A stretch of DNA of 64,000 bases from assembly GCF_003315295.1 (NCBI RefSeq), contig NZ_QNRI01000006.1, positions 62,001-126,000 of the forward strand, given 5' to 3'. Source of the DNA: Paraliobacillus ryukyuensis (lineage in GTDB: Bacteria; Bacillota; Bacilli; Bacillales; Amphibacillaceae). Of the stretch, positions 46,866-56,779 are shown one piece after another. Positions within the stretch are counted from its first letter, which is position 1, and each line of letters opens with the position of its first letter. The notes beneath the pieces are model-generated. The model did no database searches and had not been told where the DNA came from. It worked only from the letters and a program-made list of their open reading frames with translations. The position numbers and the translations under genes are program-made.

Positions 46866-47207
46866 TTAAATATCTTTTGCATATGCTTCGCTAGGAATAC
46901 GGGTAAGAACAACATAGATGCTTGTTGGTTGTGCACCATCGTTTACAAATGCTAACTCTTCATCCCCAGTTACCGATAGGATATCTTGTTCTGTCACTAC
47001 TGTTGCTTGATTATCAATCGTAAATGTACCTTTTCCAGTAATAACTTGTAAGTAAACAGTACTACCTGGGTGGCGATGAGCTGGTAAAGCTTGACCAGGT
47101 AGAAAATTCAACATAAAAGCAGTACTATTCTCCTCTTTAGAAATAATCTTTTTGGAAAATTGTGTGTCACCATACGCAATGAATGTAGCAAGGTTATTTT
47201 TTTTCAT
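46866..47207 (-). CDS. Small cupin-domain protein
   Basis: The 113-aa single cupin has LPAHRHPGSTVYLQVITGKG (cupin motif 1, metal-binding His) and GDEELAFVNDGAQPTSIYVVL (motif 2, without the usual His). It is cytosolic. It diverges from a methyltransferase gene; a Fur-like palindrome lies in the 170-bp gap. Function unknown; candidates include a metal-dependent isomerase or a small binding protein. ATG 47207 follows AAAGGAG. Confidence 0.82.
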   Translation of the reverse strand: MKKNNLATFIAYGDTQFSKKIISKEENSTAFMLNFLPGQALPAHRHPGSTVYLQVITGKGTFTIDNQATVVTEQDILSVTGDEELAFVNDGAQPTSIYVVLTRIPSEAYAKDI

Positions 47208-47298
47208 TTTATTATTCTCCTTTTTTAAAAATTATACCAAGATGTTGTTCACTTAAAGTGAGCTACTTCACAATGGGGAATTTGTATTTATATGATAC

Positions 47299-47320
47299 TT
47301 GACAATGATAATCATTTTCA
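47299..47320 (+). promoter_or_regulatory. Fur box before the methyltransferase-flavodoxin pair
   Basis: TGACAATGATAATCATTTTC matches 17 of 19 positions of the iron box (GATAATGATAATCATTATC) and lies in a longer ACTTGA...TCAAGT palindrome. TATAAT at 47335-47340 is a likely -10, so a bound Fur would cover the promoter. It lies 92 bp before the divergent cupin gene. Confidence 0.8.
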
Positions 47321-47378
47321 AGTAGTATTTTAACTATAATGTTAATGATTGAGCATAAAAGTATAGGAGAGTTGTGTG

Positions 47379-48131
47379 ATGAAAAAGCAAGAAGTAGGAC
47401 ATACCTTTCTAGCTCGTATTGGTAAAAAAAGACTTCGGCCTGGAGGGAAGAAGGCAACAGATTGGCTCATTGACCAAGCATCATTTTCAGCAGAAACGAA
47501 AGTATTAGAGGTTGCTTGTAATATGGGTACGACCATGATTGATTTAGTGAAACGGTATAATTGTCATGTTACTGGTGTAGATTTAGACCGGCATGTTTTA
47601 GATAAAGCAAAAGTAAATATAACCGAAGAAAGATTAGATGACAAAATCACGCTTGTTCAAGCAAACGCAATTAAGCTACCTTTTCCTGATGAATCCTTTG
47701 ATGTCGTTATTAATGAAGCAATGCTTACGATGCTACCTGCGAAGGTTAAAGAAAAAGCAGTTAAAGAATATTTTCGCGTATTAAAAAAAGGAGGTAAATT
47801 ACTAACACATGATGTGATGTTAGTAAAAGCGGAAGAAGCTGTTGTATCTCAATTACGTGAAGCGATTCATGTGAATGTACAACCCCTTACGCAAGAAGGT
47901 TGGCAGGAAACATTTGCACAACAATTTCAACATACAACCATTATTTCTGGTCCAATGATATTACTATCTCCTGTTGGAATGATGAAGGATGAAGGTGTGA
48001 TTGGAACAATTAAAATAGTAAAAAATGCAATGGAGAGATCAAATCGACAGATGTTTTGGAAAATGTTTCACCTTTTTCGTTCGAAAAAAGATGTATTACA
48101 TTTTATTGCTGTTTGTAGTGAGAAATCATAA
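47379..48131 (+). CDS. Fur-linked SAM-dependent methyltransferase
   Basis: The 250-aa class I methyltransferase has motif I VLEVACNMGTTMIDL (about residues 45-59), motif II-like VTGVDLDRHVLDKAK, the post-II acidic loop VQANAIKLPFPDESFDVVINEAML, and the FRVLKKGGKLLTHDVML strand. The substrate is not predictable: the core resembles UbiE/methyltransferase-11 enzymes. ATG 47379 follows AGGAGA. It is co-directional with a flavodoxin gene 26 nt after it and follows a Fur box, so it is probably induced on iron limitation. Confidence 0.82.
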   Translation: MKKQEVGHTFLARIGKKRLRPGGKKATDWLIDQASFSAETKVLEVACNMGTTMIDLVKRYNCHVTGVDLDRHVLDKAKVNITEERLDDKITLVQANAIKLPFPDESFDVVINEAMLTMLPAKVKEKAVKEYFRVLKKGGKLLTHDVMLVKAEEAVVSQLREAIHVNVQPLTQEGWQETFAQQFQHTTIISGPMILLSPVGMMKDEGVIGTIKIVKNAMERSNRQMFWKMFHLFRSKKDVLHFIAVCSEKS

Positions 48132-48157
48132 AGTAAAGCGACTATGAGGTGGGAGAT

Positions 48158-48625
48158 ATGATTAAAATTGTTATCCTATACGCAAGTATGACAGGAAACA
48201 CAGAAGAAATAGCTGAAATAATCGGAACTTATCTAGAAAAACAAAATGTAAAGATTGAACGTTATCAAATTGGGTATGACAAGCTTGAATCTACCATACT
48301 TGATGATGCTGATGGTATGATGATAGGCACGTATACCGATGGAGATGGAGATATCCCATTTGAAGCAGAAGATTTGTATGATGATTTAGCAGCTTGGAAT
48401 TTAACTGATAGGCCTGTCGGATTATTTGGCTCTTGTGATTCCTGGTACGATAGCTATGGTGGCGCAATTGATACTTTCGCTAATATAGTAAAGGAATGTG
48501 GAGCAAAATTACCTGTTTCAAATTTAAAAATAGAATTATCCCCAGAAGCCGAAGATATAAAAAAATGTCATCAATTTGCAAGTGATTTCATGTATTATGT
48601 AAACAAAAAAACGAAGGATATGTAG
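48158..48625 (+). CDS. Flavodoxin
   Basis: The 155-aa FMN electron carrier has the phosphate-binding loop YASMTGNTEEIAEIIG, the 50s-loop segment MIGTYTDGDGDIPFEAEDLYDD, and the 90s-loop FGSCDSWYDSYGGAIDTF. Flavodoxins replace ferredoxin when iron is scarce, in line with the Fur box upstream. ATG 48158 follows AGGTGGGAG; GTG 48149 abuts the same motif. Its stop lies inside its own terminator. Confidence 0.9.
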   Translation: MIKIVILYASMTGNTEEIAEIIGTYLEKQNVKIERYQIGYDKLESTILDDADGMMIGTYTDGDGDIPFEAEDLYDDLAAWNLTDRPVGLFGSCDSWYDSYGGAIDTFANIVKECGAKLPVSNLKIELSPEAEDIKKCHQFASDFMYYVNKKTKDM

Positions 48626-48642
48626 GATTTTCCTTCGTTTTA
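48606..48642. terminator. Terminator after flavodoxin
   Basis: AAAACGAAGGA pairs with TCCTTCGTTTT. The flavodoxin TAG is in the loop; also serves convergent yutG. Confidence 0.8.
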
Positions 48643-48651
48643 ATGATAATG

Positions 48652-49164
48652 CTAGTTATCGTCATCATCTAAGTCTTCTGCATTAACAGCACTATGTGCT
48701 AAACGACTTGAGGCAGCGGCTGCAATTGCACCAACGATATCATCTAAAAATGTATGACACTGTCCACTTGATTTATCGTTTAGTTTTGCAAGAATACCTG
48801 GCTTTTGTTTGTCAATATAACCGTAGTTGGTAAAACCAATTGAACCGTACACATTTACAATAGAAAAAGCAATAATCTCATCGACACCATATAAGCTTTC
48901 ATCGACCTCGATGGTTTCCTGTAATGGTGAAGCTAGTTGCTTTTTCTCTGCTAATATATCAAGCTGAATCCCAGTTAAAATCGCATTTTGAACCTCACGC
49001 TTGCCTAATACTTTCTCTACATTATAAATACAATCTTCTATTGTTAAATGGTCATGATATCTTTCTTGTAAATAGTGAACAAGGTCAGCGATATCTTCTA
49101 CTGTCACACCTCGTTCGTGTAACCACTGTCTTGCTTGTTTTTCTAATTCTGAATTAGCCTTCAT
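48652..49164 (-). CDS. yutG: Phosphatidylglycerophosphatase A-like protein YutG
   Basis: The 170-aa protein of the PgpA/YutG family has KPGILAKLNDKSSGQCHTFLDD and the conserved DD in FLDDIVGAIAAA. Family members dephosphorylate phosphatidylglycerol phosphate, but Bacillus YutG lacks the long membrane helices of E. coli PgpA, so a different phosphatase role is possible. The C-terminus is acidic (EDLDDDDN). ATG 49164 follows AGGGGGATTACC; longer in-frame codons have no site. Its position beside yutH follows B. subtilis. Confidence 0.85.
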   Translation of the reverse strand: MKANSELEKQARQWLHERGVTVEDIADLVHYLQERYHDHLTIEDCIYNVEKVLGKREVQNAILTGIQLDILAEKKQLASPLQETIEVDESLYGVDEIIAFSIVNVYGSIGFTNYGYIDKQKPGILAKLNDKSSGQCHTFLDDIVGAIAAAASSRLAHSAVNAEDLDDDDN

Positions 49165-49298
49165 GGTAATCCCCCTAACTATTTTCCTATCTATATTCTT
49201 TACTACTATACCCAGTCTTGTGAAAATCAAACGAGATAATATATGTTCTACTCTGTTTGATAGTTACGTACAGTATACCAACAAAAGGAGTGAATTTT

Positions 49299-50261
49299 AT
49301 GTCCGTTATATATCAATACATCGAACATGTTAACGGGAAAGTAGTAAAGATAGATAAGCGGGAAGCTTATGTGTTAGATAACTTTTATTATTTTATTCTG
49401 CCAACAGGCGAATCAGAACAAGCTCATTTAGAGCGTGAATGGTTAGCTTCTTACCTGGAACAACAAAATTACTTACGTGTTGCAAAGCCAATAAAAAGTA
49501 TAAATGGATCTTTCGTTACGCAAGATCAAGATAAATCATATGTATGTCTTCAAGCAATGAAACATCCATATGAAATAAAGAATAGTGAAACGCGTCTAGC
49601 TGAGTTCCATCAAGTTGCTATTGGCTATCCTTATATGCCACGATTTATATCGGTTTATGGATCTTGGCAATCTTTATGGGAAGATAAATTGACATTGTTT
49701 GAAGCGTATTACCAGAACCAATTAGATATGCGTCCAGTCTCTAGATATCAGCGTTTATTAGTCGACACTTTTCCATATTTGATTGGTCTTACTGAAAATG
49801 CGATTCAATACGTACAAGAAATTAACCATGAGACTAGATTTACCGAGATGGATCAAGGCTGTATTACGTTTCAACGCTACACAAATCAATTAGATAAACC
49901 TTTTATTTTTTCGAATGAATTTATTTTTGACCATCCAGCCAGGGATATTGCCGAATATATTCGACCACTTCTTTTCCGTAAGGATGGGAAACAGCAAATT
50001 GTTGAGATCTTGCAAACTTATGAAAAGACCTCTCCATTATCAGTCTTTGGTTGGGAATTACTATATGCTCGTTTAATTTTACCAATACATTTATTTGATT
50101 TTATTGACCGTTCTTCCAATCATTTTGATAAGGAAGAAACATATCTTAATTATCGACAAATGTTAGATAATCAACTATATTATGAAGAACAATTAAGAAC
50201 ATTTTTTAAAGACAATAAAATTGATGTGTTTAAAAACCGAATACATCAATTAGATTGGTGA
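49299..50261 (+). CDS. yutH: Spore coat-associated protein YutH
   Basis: The 320-aa protein of the CotS/YutH family adopts a kinase-like fold without the usual catalytic triad visible. MSVIYQYIEHVNGKVVKID and the middle YIRPLLFRKDGKQQIVEILQ are family features. YutH is a spore outer coat protein in B. subtilis; expression is in the mother cell. ATG 49299 follows AAAGGAG. It precedes hom in the same direction. Confidence 0.8.
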   Translation: MSVIYQYIEHVNGKVVKIDKREAYVLDNFYYFILPTGESEQAHLEREWLASYLEQQNYLRVAKPIKSINGSFVTQDQDKSYVCLQAMKHPYEIKNSETRLAEFHQVAIGYPYMPRFISVYGSWQSLWEDKLTLFEAYYQNQLDMRPVSRYQRLLVDTFPYLIGLTENAIQYVQEINHETRFTEMDQGCITFQRYTNQLDKPFIFSNEFIFDHPARDIAEYIRPLLFRKDGKQQIVEILQTYEKTSPLSVFGWELLYARLILPIHLFDFIDRSSNHFDKEETYLNYRQMLDNQLYYEEQLRTFFKDNKIDVFKNRIHQLDW

Positions 50262-50377
50262 CAGTTTTTTCAGAAATTTTAGGTAATTGCTTCTTGAATA
50301 ACATGAAATAGAGCGGTATAATGTCCACTATAGATAAACACATGTACTTTTTTAGAACACAGGGGGAGGCGCTACTT

Positions 50378-51670
50378 TTGGATAAAATAAATGTTGGTTT
50401 ATGTGGTTTAGGCACGGTAGGCACTGGCGTTGTGAAAGTATTACAAGATCATCAAGAGCATATTAAACATAAACTTGGATGTGAAATTGAGATTAGAAAA
50501 GTGTTAGTTAATAATATGGATAAACAGAGAGACGATATTATTGATCGTGACTGGTTAACCAATGATCCTAGTGAACTTGTTGAAGCAGCAAACATCGATG
50601 TGATTATCGAAGTCATGGGTGGTATTGAAGATACCAATAAGCTATTAGAAACAGCCTTAAAGAATAAGAAGCATATTGTAACGGCTAACAAGGATTTAAT
50701 GGCTGTTCATGGACAAAAATTACTGCGTTTAGCAAAGCAAAACCATTGTGACATTCTATATGATGCGAGTGTGGCTGGAGGTATTCCAATTCTTCGCTCC
50801 TTATCAGATGGTTTAGCTTCTGATCATATTCAAAAAATCATGGGTATTGTTAATGGAACAACCAATTATATGATGACGAAAATGACAGATGAAGGTTTAG
50901 CCTATGACTCTGTGTTAAAAGAGGCGCAAAATTTAGGTTTTGCTGAAGCAGATCCTTCATCAGATGTTGACGGTTTAGATGCAGCGAGAAAAATGACTTT
51001 ACTTGCGAATTTAGCGTTTAAAATGGAATTACACTTAGAGGATGTAAATGTAACTGGCATTCGAAATTTGACCCAAGAAGATATTCAATTCGCTGAGAAC
51101 CTTGATTACACCATTAAATTAATTGGTATTGCTTCGATGCATAACGGTAAAGCGGAAGTATCTGTTGAGCCTACTTTACTACCAAAAGATCATCCACTAG
51201 CCTTAGTAAAAAATGAATATAATGCGGTCTATGTTTACGGAGAAGCAGTAGGAGAAACGATGTTTTATGGACCTGGTGCAGGTAGCTTACCTACAGCAAC
51301 AGCAGTGGTATCTGATTTAATGGAAGTGGTGAAGAATATCCGCTTAGGAATTAGTGGTAACACCTATATTGATCCACAATTTGACCGTCAATTAAAAGAA
51401 GATCACGAAAAATACTCGCGTCACTTTATTCGTTTTGAAGTAGATGATCAAGCGGGTGCTTTTCAAGAGATTACCAATATCTTTTCCGAACATGAAGTTA
51501 GTTTTGCGAAAATTCTTCAATTACCTAGCGATCAAGAAAAAACAGCTGAAATTGTGATGGTGACCCATAAAATAAGCAGAGAACAGTTATTGAAAAGCAT
51601 GGCTAAATTAGAAGGATTAGCTATCGTAAAACGATTAATCAGTCATTATCGTGTAGATGGGGAGGAATAA
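50378..51670 (+). CDS. hom: Homoserine dehydrogenase
   Basis: The 430-aa NAD(P)-dependent enzyme of threonine/methionine synthesis begins MDKINVGLCGLGTVGTGVVK (Rossmann GxGxxG). EAQNLGFAEADPSSDVDGLDA is split here by the landmark FAEADPSSDVDGLDA active-site segment, and a C-terminal ACT domain (about 350-430, FIRFEVDDQAGAFQEITNIF) mediates feedback control. The start is TTG 50378 behind GGGGGAGG (8 nt); a frame reaching 50321 lacks a site. First gene of hom-thrC-thrB. Confidence 0.95.
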   Translation: MDKINVGLCGLGTVGTGVVKVLQDHQEHIKHKLGCEIEIRKVLVNNMDKQRDDIIDRDWLTNDPSELVEAANIDVIIEVMGGIEDTNKLLETALKNKKHIVTANKDLMAVHGQKLLRLAKQNHCDILYDASVAGGIPILRSLSDGLASDHIQKIMGIVNGTTNYMMTKMTDEGLAYDSVLKEAQNLGFAEADPSSDVDGLDAARKMTLLANLAFKMELHLEDVNVTGIRNLTQEDIQFAENLDYTIKLIGIASMHNGKAEVSVEPTLLPKDHPLALVKNEYNAVYVYGEAVGETMFYGPGAGSLPTATAVVSDLMEVVKNIRLGISGNTYIDPQFDRQLKEDHEKYSRHFIRFEVDDQAGAFQEITNIFSEHEVSFAKILQLPSDQEKTAEIVMVTHKISREQLLKSMAKLEGLAIVKRLISHYRVDGEE

Positions 51671-51673
51671 TAG

Positions 51674-52735
51674 ATGACTTGGGAAGGTTTATTAAAACAT
51701 TATCAATCTTATTTACCAGTAACAGAACAAACACCACGGATCACATTGCATGAAGGAAACACGCCGTTAATTAAATTGGATAATCTATCGAAGCAGTATG
51801 GGGTAGAGGCTTATGCTAAGGTGGAAGGAATTAATCCAACCGGTTCGTTTAAAGATCGTGGCATGGTGATGGCCATGGCGAAAGCAATTGAAGAAGGAAC
51901 AGAAGCAGTAATTTGTGCTTCGACCGGAAATACTTCTGCTTCTGCAGCAGCATTCGCTGCGCGAGCTGGACTTAGGTGCATTATTGTCATTCCAGAAGGA
52001 AAGATTGCTCAAGGAAAGTTAGCACAAGCGGTTATGTACGGTGCTGAGATATATTCCATCGAAGGAAATTTTGATGATGCTTTGCGCATTGTTCGCAAAC
52101 TTGGCGAGCAAGATGGAATTACTCTAGTTAACTCAGTTAATCCGTATCGAATTGAAGGACAAAAAACAGCTGCGTTTGAAGTATGTGATGTGTTAGGAGA
52201 AGCTCCAGATTATCTATTTATTCCTGTAGGTAACGCTGGTAATATCACGGCTTATTGGAAAGGATTTAAAGAGTACCATGCACAAAAGCAGACAGGACTC
52301 CCTAAAATGATGGGGTATGAAGCAAGTGGAGCAGCAGCTATTGTGCATAATAAAGTATTTGACCATCCTGAAACAGTAGGGACAGCTATTCGAATTGGCA
52401 ACCCGGCTAGCTGGCAAAAAGCGATTGAGGCACGTGATGAGTCTGGTGGTACCATTGATGAAATAACAGATGAGCAAATGATTGCAGCCTATCAATGGAT
52501 GGCAGCGAATGAAGGTATCTTTGCTGAACCAGCCTCCAATGCATCAGTTGCGGGACTTTTCAAAGCCTTAGAACAAGGGGAAGTAGCGAAAGGCACAAAA
52601 GTCGTCTGCGTGTTAACAGGCAATGGATTAAAAGATCCAAATACAGCAATTGAGTACAGTGAGATTAAACCACGCGTCCTACCTAACGAAGAAGATATAG
52701 TTATGAAAGAAATTTTAGGTAGTGTATCGGTATGA
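51674..52735 (+). CDS. thrC: Threonine synthase
   Basis: The 353-aa PLP enzyme turns phosphohomoserine into threonine. The PLP Lys is in [11 protein letters not shown] (about residue 61), the phosphate loop in [16 protein letters not shown] and [12 protein letters not shown]. It follows hom by 3 nt and overlaps thrB by 4 nt, so the three-gene order hom-thrC-thrB is tightly coupled, as in B. subtilis. Confidence 0.95.
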   Translation: MTWEGLLKHYQSYLPVTEQTPRITLHEGNTPLIKLDNLSKQYGVEAYAKVEGINPTGSFKDRGMVMAMAKAIEEGTEAVICASTGNTSASAAAFAARAGLRCIIVIPEGKIAQGKLAQAVMYGAEIYSIEGNFDDALRIVRKLGEQDGITLVNSVNPYRIEGQKTAAFEVCDVLGEAPDYLFIPVGNAGNITAYWKGFKEYHAQKQTGLPKMMGYEASGAAAIVHNKVFDHPETVGTAIRIGNPASWQKAIEARDESGGTIDEITDEQMIAAYQWMAANEGIFAEPASNASVAGLFKALEQGEVAKGTKVVCVLTGNGLKDPNTAIEYSEIKPRVLPNEEDIVMKEILGSVSV

Positions 52736-53619
52736 GTTGGGTGATTCATGTGCCAGCAACCACTGCAAATTTGGGTGCTGGCTTTGATTCTATTGGAGTC
52801 GCATTAAATCTATACTTAACATTAGAAGTAGCACCTTCTGACGAATGGGAATTCATTGCTTTAACTGAAGAAGTAAAAGCACTACCAACTGACAAGCAAA
52901 ATCTTATATATAAAATCGGACGCAAAGTAGCAAAAAAATTTGGTTATCAAAGCCTACCTCCTTCAACCGTTCGGCTGACGAGTCATATTCCATTAGCGAG
53001 AGGTTTGGGTAGCAGTGCTACTGCCATCATAGCTGGTATTGAATTAGCAGATGTATTGTTGGAATTAAACCTCTCTAAGTCAGAAAAATTGGAAATTGCT
53101 ACAGCAATTGAAGGACATCCAGATAATGTCGCTCCATCTTTACTAGGTGGCTGTGTGATTGGCCATTACGATCAACAGCTAGATTGGATACAGATTCCCA
53201 TTAATGATTTGATATTCTTAGCAATTATCCCTCCTTACGAATTAAAGACAACACAAGCACGAGCTGTTTTGCCAAAATCATTTTCTTATCAAGAAAGTGT
53301 CCAAGCTAGTGCGGTTGCAAATGTCTCGACAGCAGCTATTTGCCAAGGTGACTGGGATCTATTAGGCAAAATGATGAAAAAGGATCATTTTCACCAGTCT
53401 TATCGAAAAAAACTTATCCCGCACTATGATGAGGTGACTCAATTAGTTGAAAAAGATGTTTATGGTACATTTTTAAGTGGTGCTGGTCCAACCATGATTG
53501 CATTGACCACAAAAGCAGTTGTAGATCGACAGCTAGATAACTGGAAAAAAACATATCCTAACTTTCAATGGTTAGCATTGGAAGTTGATAATCAAGGTGT
53601 AGTAACAAAGGTTAATTAA
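52732..53619 (+). CDS. thrB: Homoserine kinase
   Basis: The 295-aa GHMP-family kinase phosphorylates homoserine before ThrC. The ATP loop is [21 protein letters not shown]-terminal [19 protein letters not shown] and the C-terminal [14 protein letters not shown] are family signatures. Overlaps thrC by 4 nt. No attenuator was found before hom, so repression by threonine cannot be read from sequence. Confidence 0.95.
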   Translation: MSWVIHVPATTANLGAGFDSIGVALNLYLTLEVAPSDEWEFIALTEEVKALPTDKQNLIYKIGRKVAKKFGYQSLPPSTVRLTSHIPLARGLGSSATAIIAGIELADVLLELNLSKSEKLEIATAIEGHPDNVAPSLLGGCVIGHYDQQLDWIQIPINDLIFLAIIPPYELKTTQARAVLPKSFSYQESVQASAVANVSTAAICQGDWDLLGKMMKKDHFHQSYRKKLIPHYDEVTQLVEKDVYGTFLSGAGPTMIALTTKAVVDRQLDNWKKTYPNFQWLALEVDNQGVVTKVN

Positions 53620-53830
53620 TCAATTTCGAAATCAAATAGCCATCCCATGGTATAGTCTATGGTGTCATTACTAAGACGCTGAAAGAAGATATATACCTAG
53701 GATGGCTAAAAAAATGAAAAATTTAAAAACTAGTATCAACTAAATTGAATAGGTGAGTTAAAAAATACTATACACAGCATATTTTTTCCTCAAATTTAGA
53801 AATCCAGATAAAGTTTTCTCAACTTTGCAT

Positions 53831-53856
53831 TAAATAAAGTCGATTTATGTCGATAA
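53831..53856 (+). promoter_or_regulatory. Sigma-D (flagellar) type promoter of the MCP gene
   Basis: TAAA at 53831-53834 and GTCGATAA at 53849-53856 are spaced 14 bp, matching TAAA-N14/16-GCCGATAA except at one base. The start codon at 53879 lies ~22 bp after it, so the 5' leader would be very short. Confidence 0.65.
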
Positions 53857-53878
53857 TAAATGAAAAGGGGGGAATTGT

Positions 53879-55921
53879 ATGTTAAATAAAAATAGTATAC
53901 AGTTCAAAATCTTACTATTTGTTCCTATTGTGTTAATAGCGATTATTGGCATATCCATTTTAAGTTATATGTTTGCCAAATCGGAATTAGAAACTCAAAT
54001 TGATAGTAAGATGACCAATCTTACTAAAGAAGTTACCAATGAAATTGATGGAAAATTAACTGGACATCAACGATTGGGAGAAACAATGAGTGAGTTGGCT
54101 GGGGCAGAAGGACAACAACTAGAAAGAGAGGATTTTGCTGCTCTTTTTGAACGCTACTTACCAATAAACGAAGAAACATTTGGGATGGGTGTATGGTACG
54201 CTCCTTATGGACATGATGAGGAGACACAATATTTTGGACCTTATAGCTATAAAGATGGTGACAATGTTGTGTATACCGACGAATATGAAACAAGTGACTA
54301 TGATTATCCAAATCAATATTGGTACACTGCAGGAGCCGAATCAGGCGAAATAACTTGGACAGAACCTTATTATGATGAAGCGTTAGGTACAACACTAATA
54401 ACAACAAGTGTGCCGTTTTATGACCATTCGGATCAATTCGTTGGTGTGGTTTCTAGTGATATCGATATAGGCAATATGCAAAACATTGTTAAAGGAATCG
54501 ATGCAGGCGAAACTGGTTGGGCTTTCTTATTAGATGAATCAGAGCGTTTCCTAGTACATCCTAATATCGAACAAAATGAAAGTATTTCTTTATCCGAAGA
54601 TGCAACACTTTCCCCATTGGTTCAAACACTAGAAAACCAACCTTCAGGGATAGAAACAGTGGAATTAGAAAATGATAGATCAGGCCATGTTTACTATCAA
54701 CAAATACCTCGAACGAATTGGACAGTGGGAATTGTTATTCCAGATCAAGAAGCATATGGTGCCTTAAGTAATTTACTAATGCAGATTGTAATAGCATCAG
54801 CTATTATCTTAATCCTTTTCATTGCCGTTGCTGTGATCGTTGCTAGAAGATTAACGAAACCTTTAAAAGAATTAAATACTGAAGTAAGCAAAGTGGCTTC
54901 AGGTGACTTATCTGTTCATCTTGAACCAAAAACGAAAGATGAGATAGGGGAGCTAACCAATAACTTTAATAATATGGTGAAAAGTATTAGAGAGTTAGTA
55001 GCATCCGTACAGTCATCCATTCATACTGTGTCAGGTTCTACCGAACAATTAAGTGCTGTATCGGAAGAAACAACTGCTTCTAGTGAAGAAATTAGTCGAG
55101 CGATGAGTGAAGCGACCAAAGGAATTACGGAAGCAGCGAGTCATGCGGATGCCACCAATCAAGAAACAGCTTCATTCTCTGAAAAACTAACTAATTTGGT
55201 CGATCAAACGAATCAGCTAGCAACCTATTCGGAAGAAGTGCAACAGCTGAATAAACAAGGAATTGAACAAATTACACAACTAAGAGAGAAATCAGATCAG
55301 TCAGCAAATGTGGTGCTTTCCGTAGAAAAAGTTATACAAGAATTATCAACTAAGATGACGCAAATCGGAGAAATAGTGAATACCATCAGTTCTATTTCCG
55401 AACAAACGAATTTACTTGCATTAAATGCATCGATTGAAGCAGCTAGAGCGGGTGAGGACGGAAAAGGGTTCGCTGTAGTTGCCGATGAAGTAAGAAAACT
55501 TGCGGAGCAGACGTCTGCTGCTACTGAAAACATTAGGGATACGATTAAAGAAGTACAACTAGATTCAGAAAATGCCGTACAACAAATCGGTTCTTCCAGA
55601 GAAATGTCGGAGGAACAGAATGAAACAGCAAAAGAAACCGTTGAAGCATTTGAATCAATAGCAAAAGAAAATGATAAGATGACTGAGTCGATCCAAACAA
55701 TTGTAAAAGATATAGAGAAAATGGATACATCTAAAGATCATGTGGTCGAAGCGGTTAGTCAAATCGCTAGCATTTTACAACAAAATGCTTCTGTTTCAGA
55801 GGAAGTAGACGCTTCTTCGCAAGAACAATTAACAGCATTAAAAACAATTACTACATCAGCAGAAGATTTACAGAAATCAAGTGAAGAATTAGAACGATTA
55901 ATTAAACGATTTAGAATCTAA
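53879..55921 (+). CDS. Methyl-accepting chemotaxis protein with dCache sensor
   Basis: A 680-aa chemoreceptor. Membrane segments at about residues 8-31 and 295-320 flank a ~260-residue extracellular double-Cache domain ([32 protein letters not shown]). HAMP ([20 protein letters not shown]) and a signalling domain with tip [22 protein letters not shown] follow. Cache sensors bind amino acids or other small ligands; the ligand is unknown. ATG 53879 with AAAGGGGGG upstream; sigma-D-like promoter. It is an insertion between thrB and yutI compared with B. subtilis. Confidence 0.92.
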   Translation: MLNKNSIQFKILLFVPIVLIAIIGISILSYMFAKSELETQIDSKMTNLTKEVTNEIDGKLTGHQRLGETMSELAGAEGQQLEREDFAALFERYLPINEETFGMGVWYAPYGHDEETQYFGPYSYKDGDNVVYTDEYETSDYDYPNQYWYTAGAESGEITWTEPYYDEALGTTLITTSVPFYDHSDQFVGVVSSDIDIGNMQNIVKGIDAGETGWAFLLDESERFLVHPNIEQNESISLSEDATLSPLVQTLENQPSGIETVELENDRSGHVYYQQIPRTNWTVGIVIPDQEAYGALSNLLMQIVIASAIILILFIAVAVIVARRLTKPLKELNTEVSKVASGDLSVHLEPKTKDEIGELTNNFNNMVKSIRELVASVQSSIHTVSGSTEQLSAVSEETTASSEEISRAMSEATKGITEAASHADATNQETASFSEKLTNLVDQTNQLATYSEEVQQLNKQGIEQITQLREKSDQSANVVLSVEKVIQELSTKMTQIGEIVNTISSISEQTNLLALNASIEAARAGEDGKGFAVVADEVRKLAEQTSAATENIRDTIKEVQLDSENAVQQIGSSREMSEEQNETAKETVEAFESIAKENDKMTESIQTIVKDIEKMDTSKDHVVEAVSQIASILQQNASVSEEVDASSQEQLTALKTITTSAEDLQKSSEELERLIKRFRI

Positions 55922-55960
55922 TTTTAGTTAATACTTTAACTTGGCGTAATTTCGCTGTTC

Positions 55961-56015
55961 AGTCAGCAAATGGGTAGTTATTCCTTCAGGAGTATGCCAT
56001 TTGCTGACTTTAATT
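55961..56015 (+). terminator. Terminator after the dCache MCP
   Basis: AGTCAGCAAATGG pairs perfectly with CCATTTGCTGACT across a 23-nt loop, followed by TTAATTT. Confidence 0.65.
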
Positions 56016-56266
56016 TATTCATTTCGAAAAATACTTTAATGAACGTTATTTGCATTCGTTTGGTAGGACGAGGATTACAATACTAAAATGGGCTTTCTTA
56101 GCATAACGAACAAGAAGCAATGGCAAACAAAATGTAAGTAAATAAATTGATAGCAGAATACCATTAGTGAATTAATTAGTTTTCCACATCTTATTATTGA
56201 TGCTAGGCATTGTTTATCAAATAAAAAGAGAAATCCGTTCGTAATAGGATCTACTTAAAATAGTCA
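56016..56266. other. Intergenic stretch before the yutI terminator
   Basis: AT-rich DNA between two convergent terminators. No frame, repeat or motif was found. Confidence 0.5.
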
Positions 56267-56302
56267 TAAAAAAAAGACCAAAACTTGTGGAGAGTTTTGG
56301 CC
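56267..56302 (-). terminator. Terminator of yutI
   Basis: On the minus strand GGCCAAAACT pairs with AGTTTTGGTC, followed by an eight-T run. Confidence 0.85.
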
Positions 56303-56331
56303 GATTGATTTTATAATAAGGTTATTTTTCA

Positions 56332-56556
56332 CTAAAATACTTGTTCGATTTCCATTACGCCAGGAACTTCTGCCATAAGTGCACGCTCAATTCCTGCTTT
56401 CAAAGTAATCGTTGAACTAGGGCAATTGCCGCATGCTCCCATTAAACGAAGACGTACAATGCCTTCATCTACATCAACTAATTCCACATCTCCACCGTCA
56501 CGTAGTAAAAATGGACGTAATTTGTTTAGCACTTCTTGGACTTGATCTTGCATCAT
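56332..56556 (-). CDS. yutI: NifU C-terminal domain protein YutI
   Basis: The 74-aa NfuA/NifU-C type Fe-S carrier has [20 protein letters not shown] with the CxxC (CGNC) that holds a cluster between two subunits, and [19 protein letters not shown]. It delivers clusters to target enzymes after Suf assembly. Start ATG 56556 behind GAAAGGGG. Monocistronic with a strong minus-strand terminator, matching B. subtilis yutI. Confidence 0.92.
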   Translation of the reverse strand: MMQDQVQEVLNKLRPFLLRDGGDVELVDVDEGIVRLRLMGACGNCPSSTITLKAGIERALMAEVPGVMEIEQVF

Positions 56557-56779
56557 CCATCTTCCCCTTTCTATTATCTATAACCTAGTATATCACTTTT
56601 TTCAAAAAAATCTATGCAGTACATCACAGTGTTTTAACAACAATTATTTTAACTTTTTTCTAAAGTTTTGTAAAATAGAAATGATCGATAAATAATGCTA
56701 CACGCTAAGATTTGTAATAATGTGTGTCAGTTAGATAATTACTATTACTAAATAATAAGTAGAGAAAACGGAGGTTGCT

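Noticed and set aside
54033-54407. 124-codon minus-strand frame inside the Cache receptor
   Set aside because: It is a shadow frame of a well-supported gene, rich in His/Leu as expected from the antisense of its codons.
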